A DNA stretch of 5,122 bases from UBA1672 sp964015995 (GCA_964015995.1 CAXHFH010000128.1:1-5122); one strand, 5' to 3'. Positions 1 through 5,122 are shown, counted from the stretch's first letter. The notes: generated by a model from the sequence alone, not told the origin. Numbers and translations: made by a program.

Positions 1-16
1 TGTGTATAAGAGACAG
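1..16. other. Residual Nextera transposase adapter (library artifact)
   Basis: The first 16 bases, TGTGTATAAGAGACAG, are identical to the 3' end of the 19-base Nextera (Tn5) mosaic-end adapter. This is sequencing-library DNA left untrimmed at the end of a contig, not part of the genome. By chance it is open in the frame of the following trmD fragment and offers a GTG codon at position 2. An automatic caller would therefore add a false N-terminus reading MYKRQ to the TrmD fragment. Genomic sequence most likely begins at base 17. Confidence 0.95.
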
Positions 17-319
17 CTCTCAGGAGGCGAACCTGCTGCCATGATCTTAATGGATAGTTGTATTCGCCTTCTGGATGGTGTTTTAGGAAACAGCGCAACC
101 CCTGATGAGGAAAGCTTCTCAAACGGATTATTGGAATACCCGCATTATACCCGCCCCGCCGAATGGGCAGATTCCAACGGTGTGAAACGTGACGTGCCTG
201 CTATTCTATCTTCCGGTCATCATGAAAACATCAAAAAATGGCGACAGGAGAAGTCCGAAGAGTTTACTCAAAATGTTCGCCCAGACCTTTGGAATTCCTA
301 CAAAAACAGTAAAAAATAA
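17..319 (+). CDS. trmD: tRNA (guanine-N1)-methyltransferase TrmD, C-terminal fragment
   Basis: TrmD methylates N1 of G37 in tRNAs, using S-adenosylmethionine, and prevents +1 frameshifting; it is a cytoplasmic homodimer. Only the last 100 residues are present because the window starts inside the gene; the family is usually about 230-255 aa. The fragment opens with LSGGE, part of the SAM-binding trefoil-knot loop. It continues with the segment ending in GVLG, and then GLLEYPHYTRP, the highly conserved loop over the active site. Next come LSSGHH and KKWR, matching the LSGNHAEIRRWR region of other TrmDs. The C-terminus is shorter than in E. coli. In a by-eye alignment the arginine matching E. 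coli R154 is kept, but the position of the proposed general base D169 is glutamate. The GTG at position 2 is adapter, so no start lies in the window. It is followed by rplS, as in most bacteria. Confidence 0.95.
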   Translation, partial: LSGGEPAAMILMDSCIRLLDGVLGNSATPDEESFSNGLLEYPHYTRPAEWADSNGVKRDVPAILSSGHHENIKKWRQEKSEEFTQNVRPDLWNSYKNSKK

Positions 320-320
320 C

Positions 321-347
321 TTGTTTTTTACCATTCTATACTATAAA
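321..347 (+). promoter_or_regulatory. Weak candidate promoter upstream of rplS
   Basis: In the 143-nt trmD-rplS gap there is a TATAAA box at 342-347 (5 of 6 matches to the -10 consensus). Upstream is a poor TTGTTT at 321-326 with a short 15-nt spacer. An internal promoter could give rplS extra expression over trmD, but the match is weak. The rest of the gap shows no convincing structured leader. rplS itself is preceded by an AAGG about nine bases before its ATG. Confidence 0.2.
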
Positions 348-462
348 AGAAGCGCAACCTGAAGAAATTCAGCAAAAAAGATAATGGAACCGCCGGTAGC
401 AGCCTAATTGATGTTATTCGAAATCGGGTTCTGATAAAGGATTAACAAAAAGGTTTAAAACT

Positions 463-900
463 ATGAATACATTACAAAAATTTGAAGCTAAGCAGCTTGA
501 ATCATTAAAAGATTCAAAAGCACAAGAACTTCCCGCATTTGGTCCGGGTGATACAATCAAGGTAAATGTGAAAGTTAAGGAAGGTACGCGTGAGCGTATT
601 CAGGCCTATGAAGGTGTTTGTATTTCACGCGAAGGTTCTGGCATCAATGAAAACTTCACAGTGCGTAAAATCAGTTATGGCGAAGGCGTAGAGCGTGTAT
701 TTCCACTATGGAGCTCACGTGTTGATTCAGTTGAATTGATTCGTCGCGGTTCTGTTCGTCGTGCGAAGCTATACTATCTTCGTGATCGTCGCGGTAAAGC
801 AGCTCGTATTTCCGAGCGTACAACCGGACACGGTATTGAGCCAAGAGAAGAAAAATCTAAAGGCAAAGGTGCAAAGAAAAAAGCAGCTAAAAAATCATAG
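463..900 (+). CDS. rplS: 50S ribosomal protein L19
   Basis: L19 sits at the 30S-50S interface of the ribosome. The 145-aa product has the whole L19 core in about residues 1-115: a PAFGPGDTIKVNVKVKEG stretch, then RIQAYEGVCISR, GSGINENFTVRKISYG, GVERVFPLWSS and RRGSVRRAKLYYLRDRRGKAARI. These are the signature blocks of the family. E. coli L19 is about 115 aa; the extra C-terminal ~28 residues are rich in Lys, Ala and Gly and end in KKKAAKKS. Such basic tails are common on alphaproteobacterial L19 and probably contact rRNA. W83 in FPLWSS stands where His or Tyr is more usual. The ATG is supported by an AAGG nine bases upstream and by the family N-terminus. The gene follows trmD in the usual order and ends at a strong terminator, so it closes this operon. 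Confidence 0.97.
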   Translation: MNTLQKFEAKQLESLKDSKAQELPAFGPGDTIKVNVKVKEGTRERIQAYEGVCISREGSGINENFTVRKISYGEGVERVFPLWSSRVDSVELIRRGSVRRAKLYYLRDRRGKAARISERTTGHGIEPREEKSKGKGAKKKAAKKS

Positions 901-927
901 CCACTTTGCACTTATTAAGATTTTCGT

Positions 928-952
928 AGAGCCCTTTTTGAGGGCTCTTTTT
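928..952 (+). terminator. Rho-independent terminator of rplS
   Basis: There is a perfect 8-bp inverted repeat, AGAGCCCT (928-935) and AGGGCTCT (941-948), with a 5-base loop TTTTG. A run of T follows (948-952). It lies 27 nt after the rplS stop, the typical position. The opposite-strand gene ends at 957, so the two converge on this hairpin. Read on the minus strand the stem is followed by ACGAAAATC, with no U tract, so it is a good terminator only for rplS. Confidence 0.9.
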
Positions 953-956
953 ACAT

Positions 957-1364
957 TTACAGACGCACAACAGACGTCATGGCAAAACCGCCTGAAGAGA
1001 CTGTCGGCATGACCTGCCCTTCAACCATAGTATCTTTTGTTTCTTCCATCACCCCTTTGGCATTCACATTACTTTTTGTTAGAAACATACCGACAGAGGC
1101 CGTCAAATGAACCTTAGAGCCGTTAGATAGATCACCACCAAGCACGATGTCTTCCAATCCCTTTGCCTTCTCAAAGAAGCACGCAGGTGCTCGACCAATC
1201 AAAAACACACCCTCATGCAAAACGGCATGAACGGTACAATTTTCGGGATTTAATAAAATGGACGAAGCCTTCGCGTAAGACGGATCCGAAAATTCGATGG
1301 ACGGGATATCGCCCATTATAAATTGCGCGTTTGCGCCGTTATCACTTAAAGAAACATGAGACAT
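957..1364 (-). CDS. Hypothetical protein, 135 aa
   Basis: I do not recognise this protein. It is 135 aa, with no signal peptide, no clear membrane span and no catalytic motif I can identify. The middle and C-terminal parts alternate hydrophobic and polar residues with many Gly, Ser, Thr and Val, suggesting a mainly beta-strand fold. It has two cysteines, C43 and C62. The C-terminus is hydrophobic (SSGGFAMTSVVRL). The start ATG at 1364 is preceded by GGGAAGGG, seven bases away, which is a usable Shine-Dalgarno. That SD lies inside a 15-bp stem encoded by the upstream spacer, so translation may be regulated. It reads in the same direction as the 223-aa gene, 76 nt downstream of it, and they may be co-transcribed. 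The long clean ORF, the SD and the opposite-strand layout between two conserved genes argue that it is real. Its function is unknown. Confidence 0.75.
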   Translation of the reverse strand: MSHVSLSDNGANAQFIMGDIPSIEFSDPSYAKASSILLNPENCTVHAVLHEGVFLIGRAPACFFEKAKGLEDIVLGGDLSNGSKVHLTASVGMFLTKSNVNAKGVMEETKDTMVEGQVMPTVSSGGFAMTSVVRL

Positions 1365-1365
1365 G

Positions 1366-1419
1366 AAAAAACCCTTCCCTATTGCTGCCCTGCAATATGA
1401 GGGTAATAGGAAAAGGTTT
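1366..1419 (-). promoter_or_regulatory. 15-bp stem-loop with U run, covering the SD of the 135-aa gene
   Basis: Read as minus-strand RNA, the spacer gives the arm AAACCUUUUCCUAUU (1419-1405), a 21-nt loop (1404-1384), the arm AAUAGGGAAGGGUUU (1383-1369), and then UUU C AUG. All 15 positions pair; 13 are Watson-Crick and two are G-U. On the plus strand those two would be C-A mismatches, so the stem is specific to the minus-strand transcript. The 3' arm contains GGGAAGGG, the SD of the downstream gene, and finishes in six U residues (1371-1366), three of them within the stem. A smaller hairpin, UAUUGC (1397-1392) with GCAAUA (1385-1380), would compete with it because both use AAUA. The element could be an intrinsic terminator or attenuator after the 223-aa gene, a translational switch, or both. 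No ligand is suggested by the sequence. Confidence 0.55.
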
Positions 1420-1440
1420 AGATAGCGTTAAATCGGTTAT

Positions 1441-2112
1441 TTAAATATTTGCTTCAAGCGCTGATACACTGGGCGCACCAACAGGAATTTCATACTGCCC
1501 AAGATCAACACCCTCGACCGGATCAATGCCCGGGCCTGGTGGCTTCACATCTTGGAAGAAAATTTGAGCCGCACCGCGTGCACTCGAACCCGCATTGGCC
1601 AAATCTTCACGCACCAGATTTGCTTGTTCTATCAAAGGTGCAAGATCATCCGTACCGGCCATATCCGCATATTGTTCTGCCGAACTTATGGCAGATTCAA
1701 GCATATAATCAGAAAATTCCCAGTGAAGGTTATTTACGTCGTGCACACCATCAATTTGCGTCGCTCTCAGCGGTGGCTGGCCGGGGTCAACTTCCGCCAT
1801 AATATCATTATAGACAGATGCGACCTTTTCCATGGCCTCGTTATAATCAAACGTGACCGCCTTAGCATATGAATCAAAGTCGTAATACGTTGCAGTGCGA
1901 TCCGCATCTGCGATGACGCCATCACCAATTAATTTATCAACATCAAGCTCGTTAATAAGACCATGTCCTTTAAGGTCTATCGCCGAACGTTGACTAAGAT
2001 CCATTTGCCTATCAACAAGTTCGCCGTCCCATCGCTGGACAAGCAAATGAACGTCATAGGCATTCTGAGCCGTATCATTTTGAAATGTGGGAGCTAATCC
2101 TAAATCAGCCAT
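1441..2112 (-). CDS. Hypothetical acidic protein, 223 aa
   Basis: I do not recognise this protein. With the chosen start it is 223 aa, clearly acidic, without cysteine, signal peptide or membrane span. Residues ~1-60 look partly helical. A Tyr/Asp-rich stretch containing TYYDFDSYAKAVTFDYNE follows, and then amphipathic helices around VASVYNDIMAEV and around LESAISSAEQYADM and IEQANLVREDLANA. The last ~35 residues are rich in Pro, Gly and Val (PPGPG) and look flexible. A GTG at 2121 would add three residues, but it lies inside the Shine-Dalgarno. The ATG at 2112 has AGAGGTGAT ideally placed (GAGG, then eight bases), so I start there. The gene is divergent from leuC and 154 nt from it, and precedes the 135-aa unknown gene on the same strand. 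It looks like a soluble cytoplasmic or type-I-independent exported protein with no visible enzymatic motif. The family may be lineage-restricted. Confidence 0.8.
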   Translation of the reverse strand: MADLGLAPTFQNDTAQNAYDVHLLVQRWDGELVDRQMDLSQRSAIDLKGHGLINELDVDKLIGDGVIADADRTATYYDFDSYAKAVTFDYNEAMEKVASVYNDIMAEVDPGQPPLRATQIDGVHDVNNLHWEFSDYMLESAISSAEQYADMAGTDDLAPLIEQANLVREDLANAGSSARGAAQIFFQDVKPPGPGIDPVEGVDLGQYEIPVGAPSVSALEANI

Positions 2113-2116
2113 ATCT

Positions 2117-2125
2117 ATCACCTCT
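2117..2125 (-). promoter_or_regulatory. Strong ribosome binding site that decides the 223-aa gene start
   Basis: On the minus strand AGAGGTGAT matches the anti-Shine-Dalgarno complement very well. GAGG is separated by eight bases from ATG at 2112-2110. The alternative GTG start at 2121-2119 is part of this SD, so it could not be served by it. Confidence 0.8.
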
Positions 2126-2151
2126 ATATATTTTTTTTATCATTACTTTCA

Positions 2152-2181
2152 ATAATGCACGAAAAAGCCGAGGTCTTGCAA
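2152..2181 (-). promoter_or_regulatory. Candidate sigma-70 promoter for the 223-aa gene
   Basis: On the minus strand TTGCAA (2181-2176) and CATTAT (2157-2152) are separated by 18 nt. Each matches four of six consensus bases. Transcription would begin near 2145, leaving a leader of about 33 nt that keeps the strong SD. A second pair, TTGAAA (2151-2146) and TATATA (2129-2124) on the same strand, would start inside the SD and is less likely. Confidence 0.3.
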
Positions 2182-2202
2182 ATAAATTTTTACAAAATCT
2201 CG
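2169..2202. repeat. Imperfect dyad between the divergent promoters (possible operator)
   Basis: CGAGGTCTTG (2169-2178) and CAAAATCTCG (2193-2202) are inverted repeats with 8 of 10 positions matching around a 14-nt A/T-rich centre, which itself has AAA/TTT symmetry (2180-2182 with 2189-2191). The left half overlaps the -35 of the minus-strand candidate promoter. The right half overlaps the -35 of the leuC candidate. A regulator bound here could act on both genes. A dyad of this quality can occur by chance in AT-rich DNA. Confidence 0.3.
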
Positions 2203-2228
2203 ACAAAATCAGTGTTTCACACTATCAA
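2200..2228 (+). promoter_or_regulatory. Candidate sigma-70 promoter for leuC
   Basis: TCGACA (2200-2205, five of six matches to TTGACA) and TATCAA (2223-2228, four of six) are separated by an optimal 17 nt. The start would fall near 2235, giving a leader of about 32 nt that carries the leuC SD AGGA, five bases before the ATG. CATAAT at 2232-2237 is a better -10 box, but nothing suitable lies 16-18 nt upstream of it. No leucine-rich leader peptide or attenuator is visible. Confidence 0.35.
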
Positions 2229-2241
2229 TATCATAATATTG
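2226..2241. repeat. 6-4-6 palindrome at the leuC transcription start region
   Basis: CAATAT (2226-2231) and ATATTG (2236-2241) form a perfect inverted repeat around CATA, overlapping the end of the candidate -10 box and the expected start of transcription. A second short one, AGTGT-TTC-ACACT (2211-2223), lies between the -35 and -10. Either could be a repressor half-site pair; both are short enough to be chance. Confidence 0.25.
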
Positions 2242-2266
2242 TCACATAAAGAGTTACAGGACGTTT

Positions 2267-3670
2267 ATGAAACCGCGCACCTTATATCAAAAAATCTGGG
2301 ATGATCACGTTGTACAACAATCGGATGACGGCACATGCCTGCTCTATATTGATCGCCATCTGGTGCATGAGGTTACGTCCCCACAAGCGTTTGAAGGGCT
2401 GCGTATGGCCGGACGTCCGGTACGCAAACCCGAAAATACGCTCGCCGTGATGGATCATAACGTGCCGACGACGGATCGCTCCCTTCCGATTGAGGAAGAG
2501 GATAGCCGCATTCAGATCGAAACCTTGCGTGATAATTGCGAGGAATTTGGCGTTCAGCTTTTTGATCTTAAAGATAAGCGCCAAGGCATTGTGCATATTA
2601 TCGGGCCGGAGCAAGGCTTCACACAACCAGGTATGACCATTGTGTGCGGCGACTCTCATACCTCCACCCACGGCGCTTTTGGTGCATTGGCATTTGGTAT
2701 TGGTACGTCCGAAGTTGAACACGTTTTGGCAACCCAAACTCTTATCCAGAAACCCGCAAAAAACATGCGCATCACCGTTAATGGCGAATTACCCGCAGGC
2801 GTAACTGCGAAGGATATGATCCTTGCGATTATCGGTGAAATTGGTACAGCGGGCGGTACAGGCCACGTGATTGAATATGCCGGTGATGCTGTGCAGTCAT
2901 TGTCTATGGAAGGCCGTATGACCATCTGTAATATGTCGATTGAAGGCGGCGCCCGCGCTGGTTTGGTTGCCCCCGATGAAACAACGTTCAATTACCTGAA
3001 AGCCCGCCCTATGGCGCCGCAAGGTGAAAACTGGGATAAGGCCGTGGCCTACTGGAAAACCCTGTTTTCTGATGAGGGCGCACAATATGATAAGGAAATT
3101 GTCCTAGACGCAGCGGACATCACCCCCACCGTGACATGGGGCACAACGCCCGAAGATGTTATTTCCATCACTAGTAACGTCCCTGCCCCCGAGGATTTTG
3201 ATGATCCGAACAAACAGAACTCAGTGAAACGGATGTTGGAGTATATGGGTTTGGAATCCGGTACGAAAATGACAGATATTATGGTTGATAAAATCTTTAT
3301 CGGATCATGCACAAACGCCCGTATTGAAGATTTGCGCGAAGTTGCAAAAATCGCCAAGGGTAAAAAAGTTGCTGCGAATATATTGGAAGCGATGGTTGTT
3401 CCAGGATCCGGTCTGGTTAAGGCGATGGCGGAAGAAGAAGGCATTGCCGATATCCTGATAGAGGCCGGATTTGACTGGCGCGAGCCGGGCTGTTCGATGT
3501 GTTTGGGTATGAACCCCGACCAACTAAAACCGGGCGAGCGTTGCGCCTCAACCTCCAACCGTAATTTCGAAGGTCGTCAAGGGCGCGGTGGACGCACGCA
3601 CCTGCTCTCTCCCGCGATGGCTGCCGCTGCTGCAATAACAGGAAAGCTTACAGATGTCAGAGAACTCTAG
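2267..3670 (+). CDS. leuC: 3-isopropylmalate dehydratase large subunit
   Basis: LeuC, with the small subunit LeuD, isomerises 2-isopropylmalate to 3-isopropylmalate, the second committed step of leucine synthesis, in the cytoplasm. The 467-aa product matches the normal bacterial length (E. coli 466). The aconitase-type blocks are all present: TLYQKIWDDHVV at the N-terminus, MDHNVPT, GDSHTSTHGAFG (about residues 128-139), GIGTSEVEHVLATQTL, IFIGSCTNARIEDLR, and the C-terminal RGGRTHLLSPAMAAAAAITG. The three [4Fe-4S] ligands are C348, C409 and C412, the last two in a C-x2-C motif (GCSMCLGMN). The ATG is preceded by AGGA at five bases. The gene is intact with nothing missing. leuD does not follow directly; its stop instead overlaps an HD-domain gene by 17 nt. 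In many alphaproteobacteria leuC also sits near rplS, and here two minus-strand genes intervene. Confidence 0.98.
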   Translation: MKPRTLYQKIWDDHVVQQSDDGTCLLYIDRHLVHEVTSPQAFEGLRMAGRPVRKPENTLAVMDHNVPTTDRSLPIEEEDSRIQIETLRDNCEEFGVQLFDLKDKRQGIVHIIGPEQGFTQPGMTIVCGDSHTSTHGAFGALAFGIGTSEVEHVLATQTLIQKPAKNMRITVNGELPAGVTAKDMILAIIGEIGTAGGTGHVIEYAGDAVQSLSMEGRMTICNMSIEGGARAGLVAPDETTFNYLKARPMAPQGENWDKAVAYWKTLFSDEGAQYDKEIVLDAADITPTVTWGTTPEDVISITSNVPAPEDFDDPNKQNSVKRMLEYMGLESGTKMTDIMVDKIFIGSCTNARIEDLREVAKIAKGKKVAANILEAMVVPGSGLVKAMAEEEGIADILIEAGFDWREPGCSMCLGMNPDQLKPGERCASTSNRNFEGRQGRGGRTHLLSPAMAAAAAITGKLTDVREL

Positions 3671-4349
3671 CTGGCCGGACAGTTTTGATTTCGAAACAGA
3701 TGAAATCTGCCAAAATGTTTTTAAGCCCTTCATCGAAAACGAGCTTAAAGCGTTAGAAGAATATGACGCGCAAAGGCCGGATGACATTACCTATATTTTC
3801 TCCGAACACGCCCTACGCGTTGCCGAGAACATGAAAAAAACCTGTTTGCATATGGGGCTTGGTGAGACCGTTGCGAATAACATGTATTGGGCAATATTAC
3901 CGCATGATATTGGCAAGAAAAACCTTCCCCTTGATATCTGGGATACGGAAGAACAACCTGATAACAACCTAAAGCAATTCAGACGCACGCATACATTGCT
4001 TGGCGCGCAAATCGTGCAGGAATATTTCCCTGACATCGACCATCCGTTTAAAGATTTAATGATCGACATCATGGCTAATCATCACGAACAAATGGATGGT
4101 TTGGGCACGCATGGCAAAAAGGCAGATGAACTGTCAACGCCCGTCAGATTAGCCGCGATCGTCGAAGCCTTTGATGGCTGGCGTATATGGCGGCCACATT
4201 ACGGGGATCGCGATATTTCTGTTTCAGGTGTGTTAGAGCGTATGCGCACCGAAAAAGGCGCGGAGGTTTTCGATATGGACTTATTCGACGCCTTTGCAGA
4301 GATGAAAATGACCGATCATGAAAACGACAACACACCATCGTTGGGTTAG
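3654..4349 (+). CDS. HD-GYP-like phosphohydrolase (GTH variant)
   Basis: The 231-aa protein is a stand-alone HD domain closest in layout to the HD-GYP family, whose studied members hydrolyse cyclic di-GMP. In order I see EHALRVA (H52), PHDIGKKNLP (H84, D85), THTLLGA (H113), NHHEQMDGLG (H143, H144, E145, D148) and VEAFDGWRIWRPHYGDR (D174). These match the spacing HD...H...HHE..DG.G...D...RP of HD-GYP proteins, so the metal ligands look complete. The GYP tripeptide reads GTH (151-153), so partner binding or activity may differ. There is no receiver domain, signal peptide or membrane segment; the N-terminal ~45 residues are acidic. The start ATG lies inside leuC in the +1 frame, 17 nt of overlap, with CAGGAA ten bases upstream. 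There is no other good start before residue 59. This implies coupled translation with leuC. The substrate is unknown; c-di-GMP or another nucleotide is an inference. Confidence 0.85.
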   Translation: MSENSSWPDSFDFETDEICQNVFKPFIENELKALEEYDAQRPDDITYIFSEHALRVAENMKKTCLHMGLGETVANNMYWAILPHDIGKKNLPLDIWDTEEQPDNNLKQFRRTHTLLGAQIVQEYFPDIDHPFKDLMIDIMANHHEQMDGLGTHGKKADELSTPVRLAAIVEAFDGWRIWRPHYGDRDISVSGVLERMRTEKGAEVFDMDLFDAFAEMKMTDHENDNTPSLG

Positions 4350-4361
4350 ATAGGAAACACC

Positions 4362-5122
4362 ATGAAAAGCACACTCAAATTTCTAATGTTATGTTTCGGC
4401 GGACTTCTTCTTTTAAGTAGTTTTTCGATCAATAATGCTTCCTTTGCTAATCGCGTTGTCTTAGAGCAAACGCTGCCGGAGCCAGAAAAACAAACAGCGC
4501 AAGCAACAAAAGAAAGTTTCCTAAAGGCTTGGGAAACAAATATCAAAAACCTGCCAACAACAGTGACATTTGAAAAAACGGAAAAGCCGAATATTTATAA
4601 TTATGAGACAACGCTTTTCCCCTATAAAGGCGAATTACAGCTCAATAATATAATTATCGATAGAAATTTAGGCTACTACTACGATTATGATTTGGGCGTT
4701 GAAAACGCCATCAAAGGTGCAGCAGAAATAACATTACTCAACCTTTCCAATGATGACTTGTATAAAAAATACCCACTCAGCCAACAAATATGGGCAAAGG
4801 GTAACTTTTTGTTTTTTGATGACGCGGCGGGACGCTGGCTCAACGCTCAACAGTGGCAGGCGGATCGCGCGGTTGCTGATACAGTTTATGGACGTTCTAA
4901 TTCATCATGCGACAGAGCTTCTCAGATACTCAACAATATATTCGGAAAAGTATGGCCGTTATTATTAATCATACTGTTTTTGGGCGTCTTCATTCTTGCT
5001 ATTAAAAAAGCCCAAAAAGAACAAATTGCCAAATATGATCTTTCTATGAAACGTCAAATGGAATCCATTGAAATTCAAAAAGAGCAAACTGCACTGTTAA
5101 AACAGTTGGTGAGCCATAAAGA
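4362..5122 (+). CDS. Exported single-span membrane protein, 3' end outside the window
   Basis: An uninterrupted frame from ATG at 4362 runs off the right edge (253 codons so far, no stop). AGGA six bases before the ATG, and 12 nt spacing after the HD gene, support the start and an operon. I do not recognise the family. Residues 1-29 look like a signal peptide: K2 and K6, a hydrophobic core including GGLLLLSS, then a likely cleavage after SFA (A29). Residues ~30-197 would be periplasmic, rich in Asn, Tyr and aromatic residues, with one cysteine near the membrane. Residues ~198-214 (WPLLLIILFLGVFILAI) are a membrane span followed by KK. From 215 on there is a charged, Gln/Glu/Lys-rich helical segment, probably coiled coil and cytoplasmic. 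The topology is thus sensor-like or scaffold-like: outside domain, span, inside coil. C11 is not a lipobox cysteine (preceded by LML). Codon use looks more AT-rich than leuC. Function unknown. Confidence 0.85.
   Translation, partial: MKSTLKFLMLCFGGLLLLSSFSINNASFANRVVLEQTLPEPEKQTAQATKESFLKAWETNIKNLPTTVTFEKTEKPNIYNYETTLFPYKGELQLNNIIIDRNLGYYYDYDLGVENAIKGAAEITLLNLSNDDLYKKYPLSQQIWAKGNFLFFDDAAGRWLNAQQWQADRAVADTVYGRSNSSCDRASQILNNIFGKVWPLLLIILFLGVFILAIKKAQKEQIAKYDLSMKRQMESIEIQKEQTALLKQLVSHK

Noticed and set aside
309..331. Perfect 8-bp inverted repeat GTAAAAAA / TTTTTTAC spanning the trmD stop
   Set aside because: The stem is nearly all A-T and would be very weak. It lacks the GC-rich base of an intrinsic terminator, and rplS is expected to be read through from trmD.
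387..431. GAACC ... GGTTC closing pair in the rplS leader, as a ribosomal-protein autoregulatory structure
   Set aside because: Only five pairs enclose a 35-nt interior with no further convincing stem, so it is not better than chance.
347..445. Open stretch in the trmD frame between trmD and rplS
   Set aside because: It has no ATG, GTG or TTG start and no SD, and is only about 32 codons long. It is probably non-coding spacer.
761..1012. Plus-strand ORF overlapping the end of rplS
   Set aside because: It runs out of frame through conserved L19 sequence and across the rplS terminator, so it would not be transcribed in full.
2110..2121. GTG start giving a 226-aa version of the unknown acidic protein
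   Set aside because: The GTG is inside the Shine-Dalgarno that perfectly serves the ATG nine bases later.
2155..2302. Short ORF from an ATG upstream of leuC, as a possible leucine leader peptide
   Set aside because: It has no run of leucine codons and no SD, it starts upstream of the best leuC promoter candidate, and it runs through the leuC start. No attenuator hairpins accompany it.
2282..2737. Long minus-strand ORF inside leuC (also 3049-3558)
   Set aside because: These are antisense shadows of a fully conserved leuC. They show no family resemblance and no credible ribosome binding site.
4386..4397. Possible lipoprotein signal at C11 of the membrane protein
   Set aside because: The residues before the cysteine are LML, which do not fit a lipobox (Gly, Ala or Ser is needed just before Cys). 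A normal cleavage site after A29 fits better.

Overview
The window looks like a chromosomal piece of an alphaproteobacterium of moderate to low GC. The evidence is the order trmD - rplS - leuC, an L19 with a long lysine-rich C-terminal tail, and the TrmD and LeuC sequences. I cannot name a genus. The first 16 bases are not genomic: they match the end of the Nextera transposon mosaic end. The window therefore starts at an assembly or read end, and trmD is cut there artificially.

Layout from left to right. (1) Bases 17-900 are translation genes on the plus strand: the C-terminal 100 residues of TrmD (tRNA m1G37 methyltransferase), a 143-nt gap, then complete rplS (ribosomal protein L19), closed by a clear intrinsic terminator at 928-952. 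(2) Bases 957-2112 hold two minus-strand genes of unknown function (223 and 135 aa) inserted between rplS and leuC. They read in the order 2112->1441, then 1364->957. Their 76-nt spacer encodes a 15-bp RNA stem that contains the second gene's Shine-Dalgarno and ends in a U run just before its ATG. (3) Bases 2113-2266 form a divergent control region with candidate promoters for both directions and dyad symmetries. (4) Bases 2267-5122 are a plus-strand operon: leuC (467 aa, complete), a stand-alone HD-GYP-like phosphohydrolase of 231 aa overlapping leuC by 17 nt, and, 12 nt later, a signal-peptide, single-membrane-span protein that runs off the right edge.

How they fit together. TrmD and L19 are standard neighbours in translation. 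LeuC is half of isopropylmalate isomerase; its partner leuD is not in the window and may lie further right. The HD gene and the membrane gene appear co-transcribed and probably translationally coupled with leuC, but nothing in the sequence links them to leucine synthesis. The HD protein keeps the metal-ligand pattern of the HD-GYP family but has GTH where the GYP signature should be.

No RNA genes, CRISPR arrays, insertion sequences or phage genes were seen. The most interesting parts are the SD-containing stem between the two unknown genes, the variant HD protein in the leu operon, and the unknown gene pair itself. No stretch over 300 bases lacks a gene.
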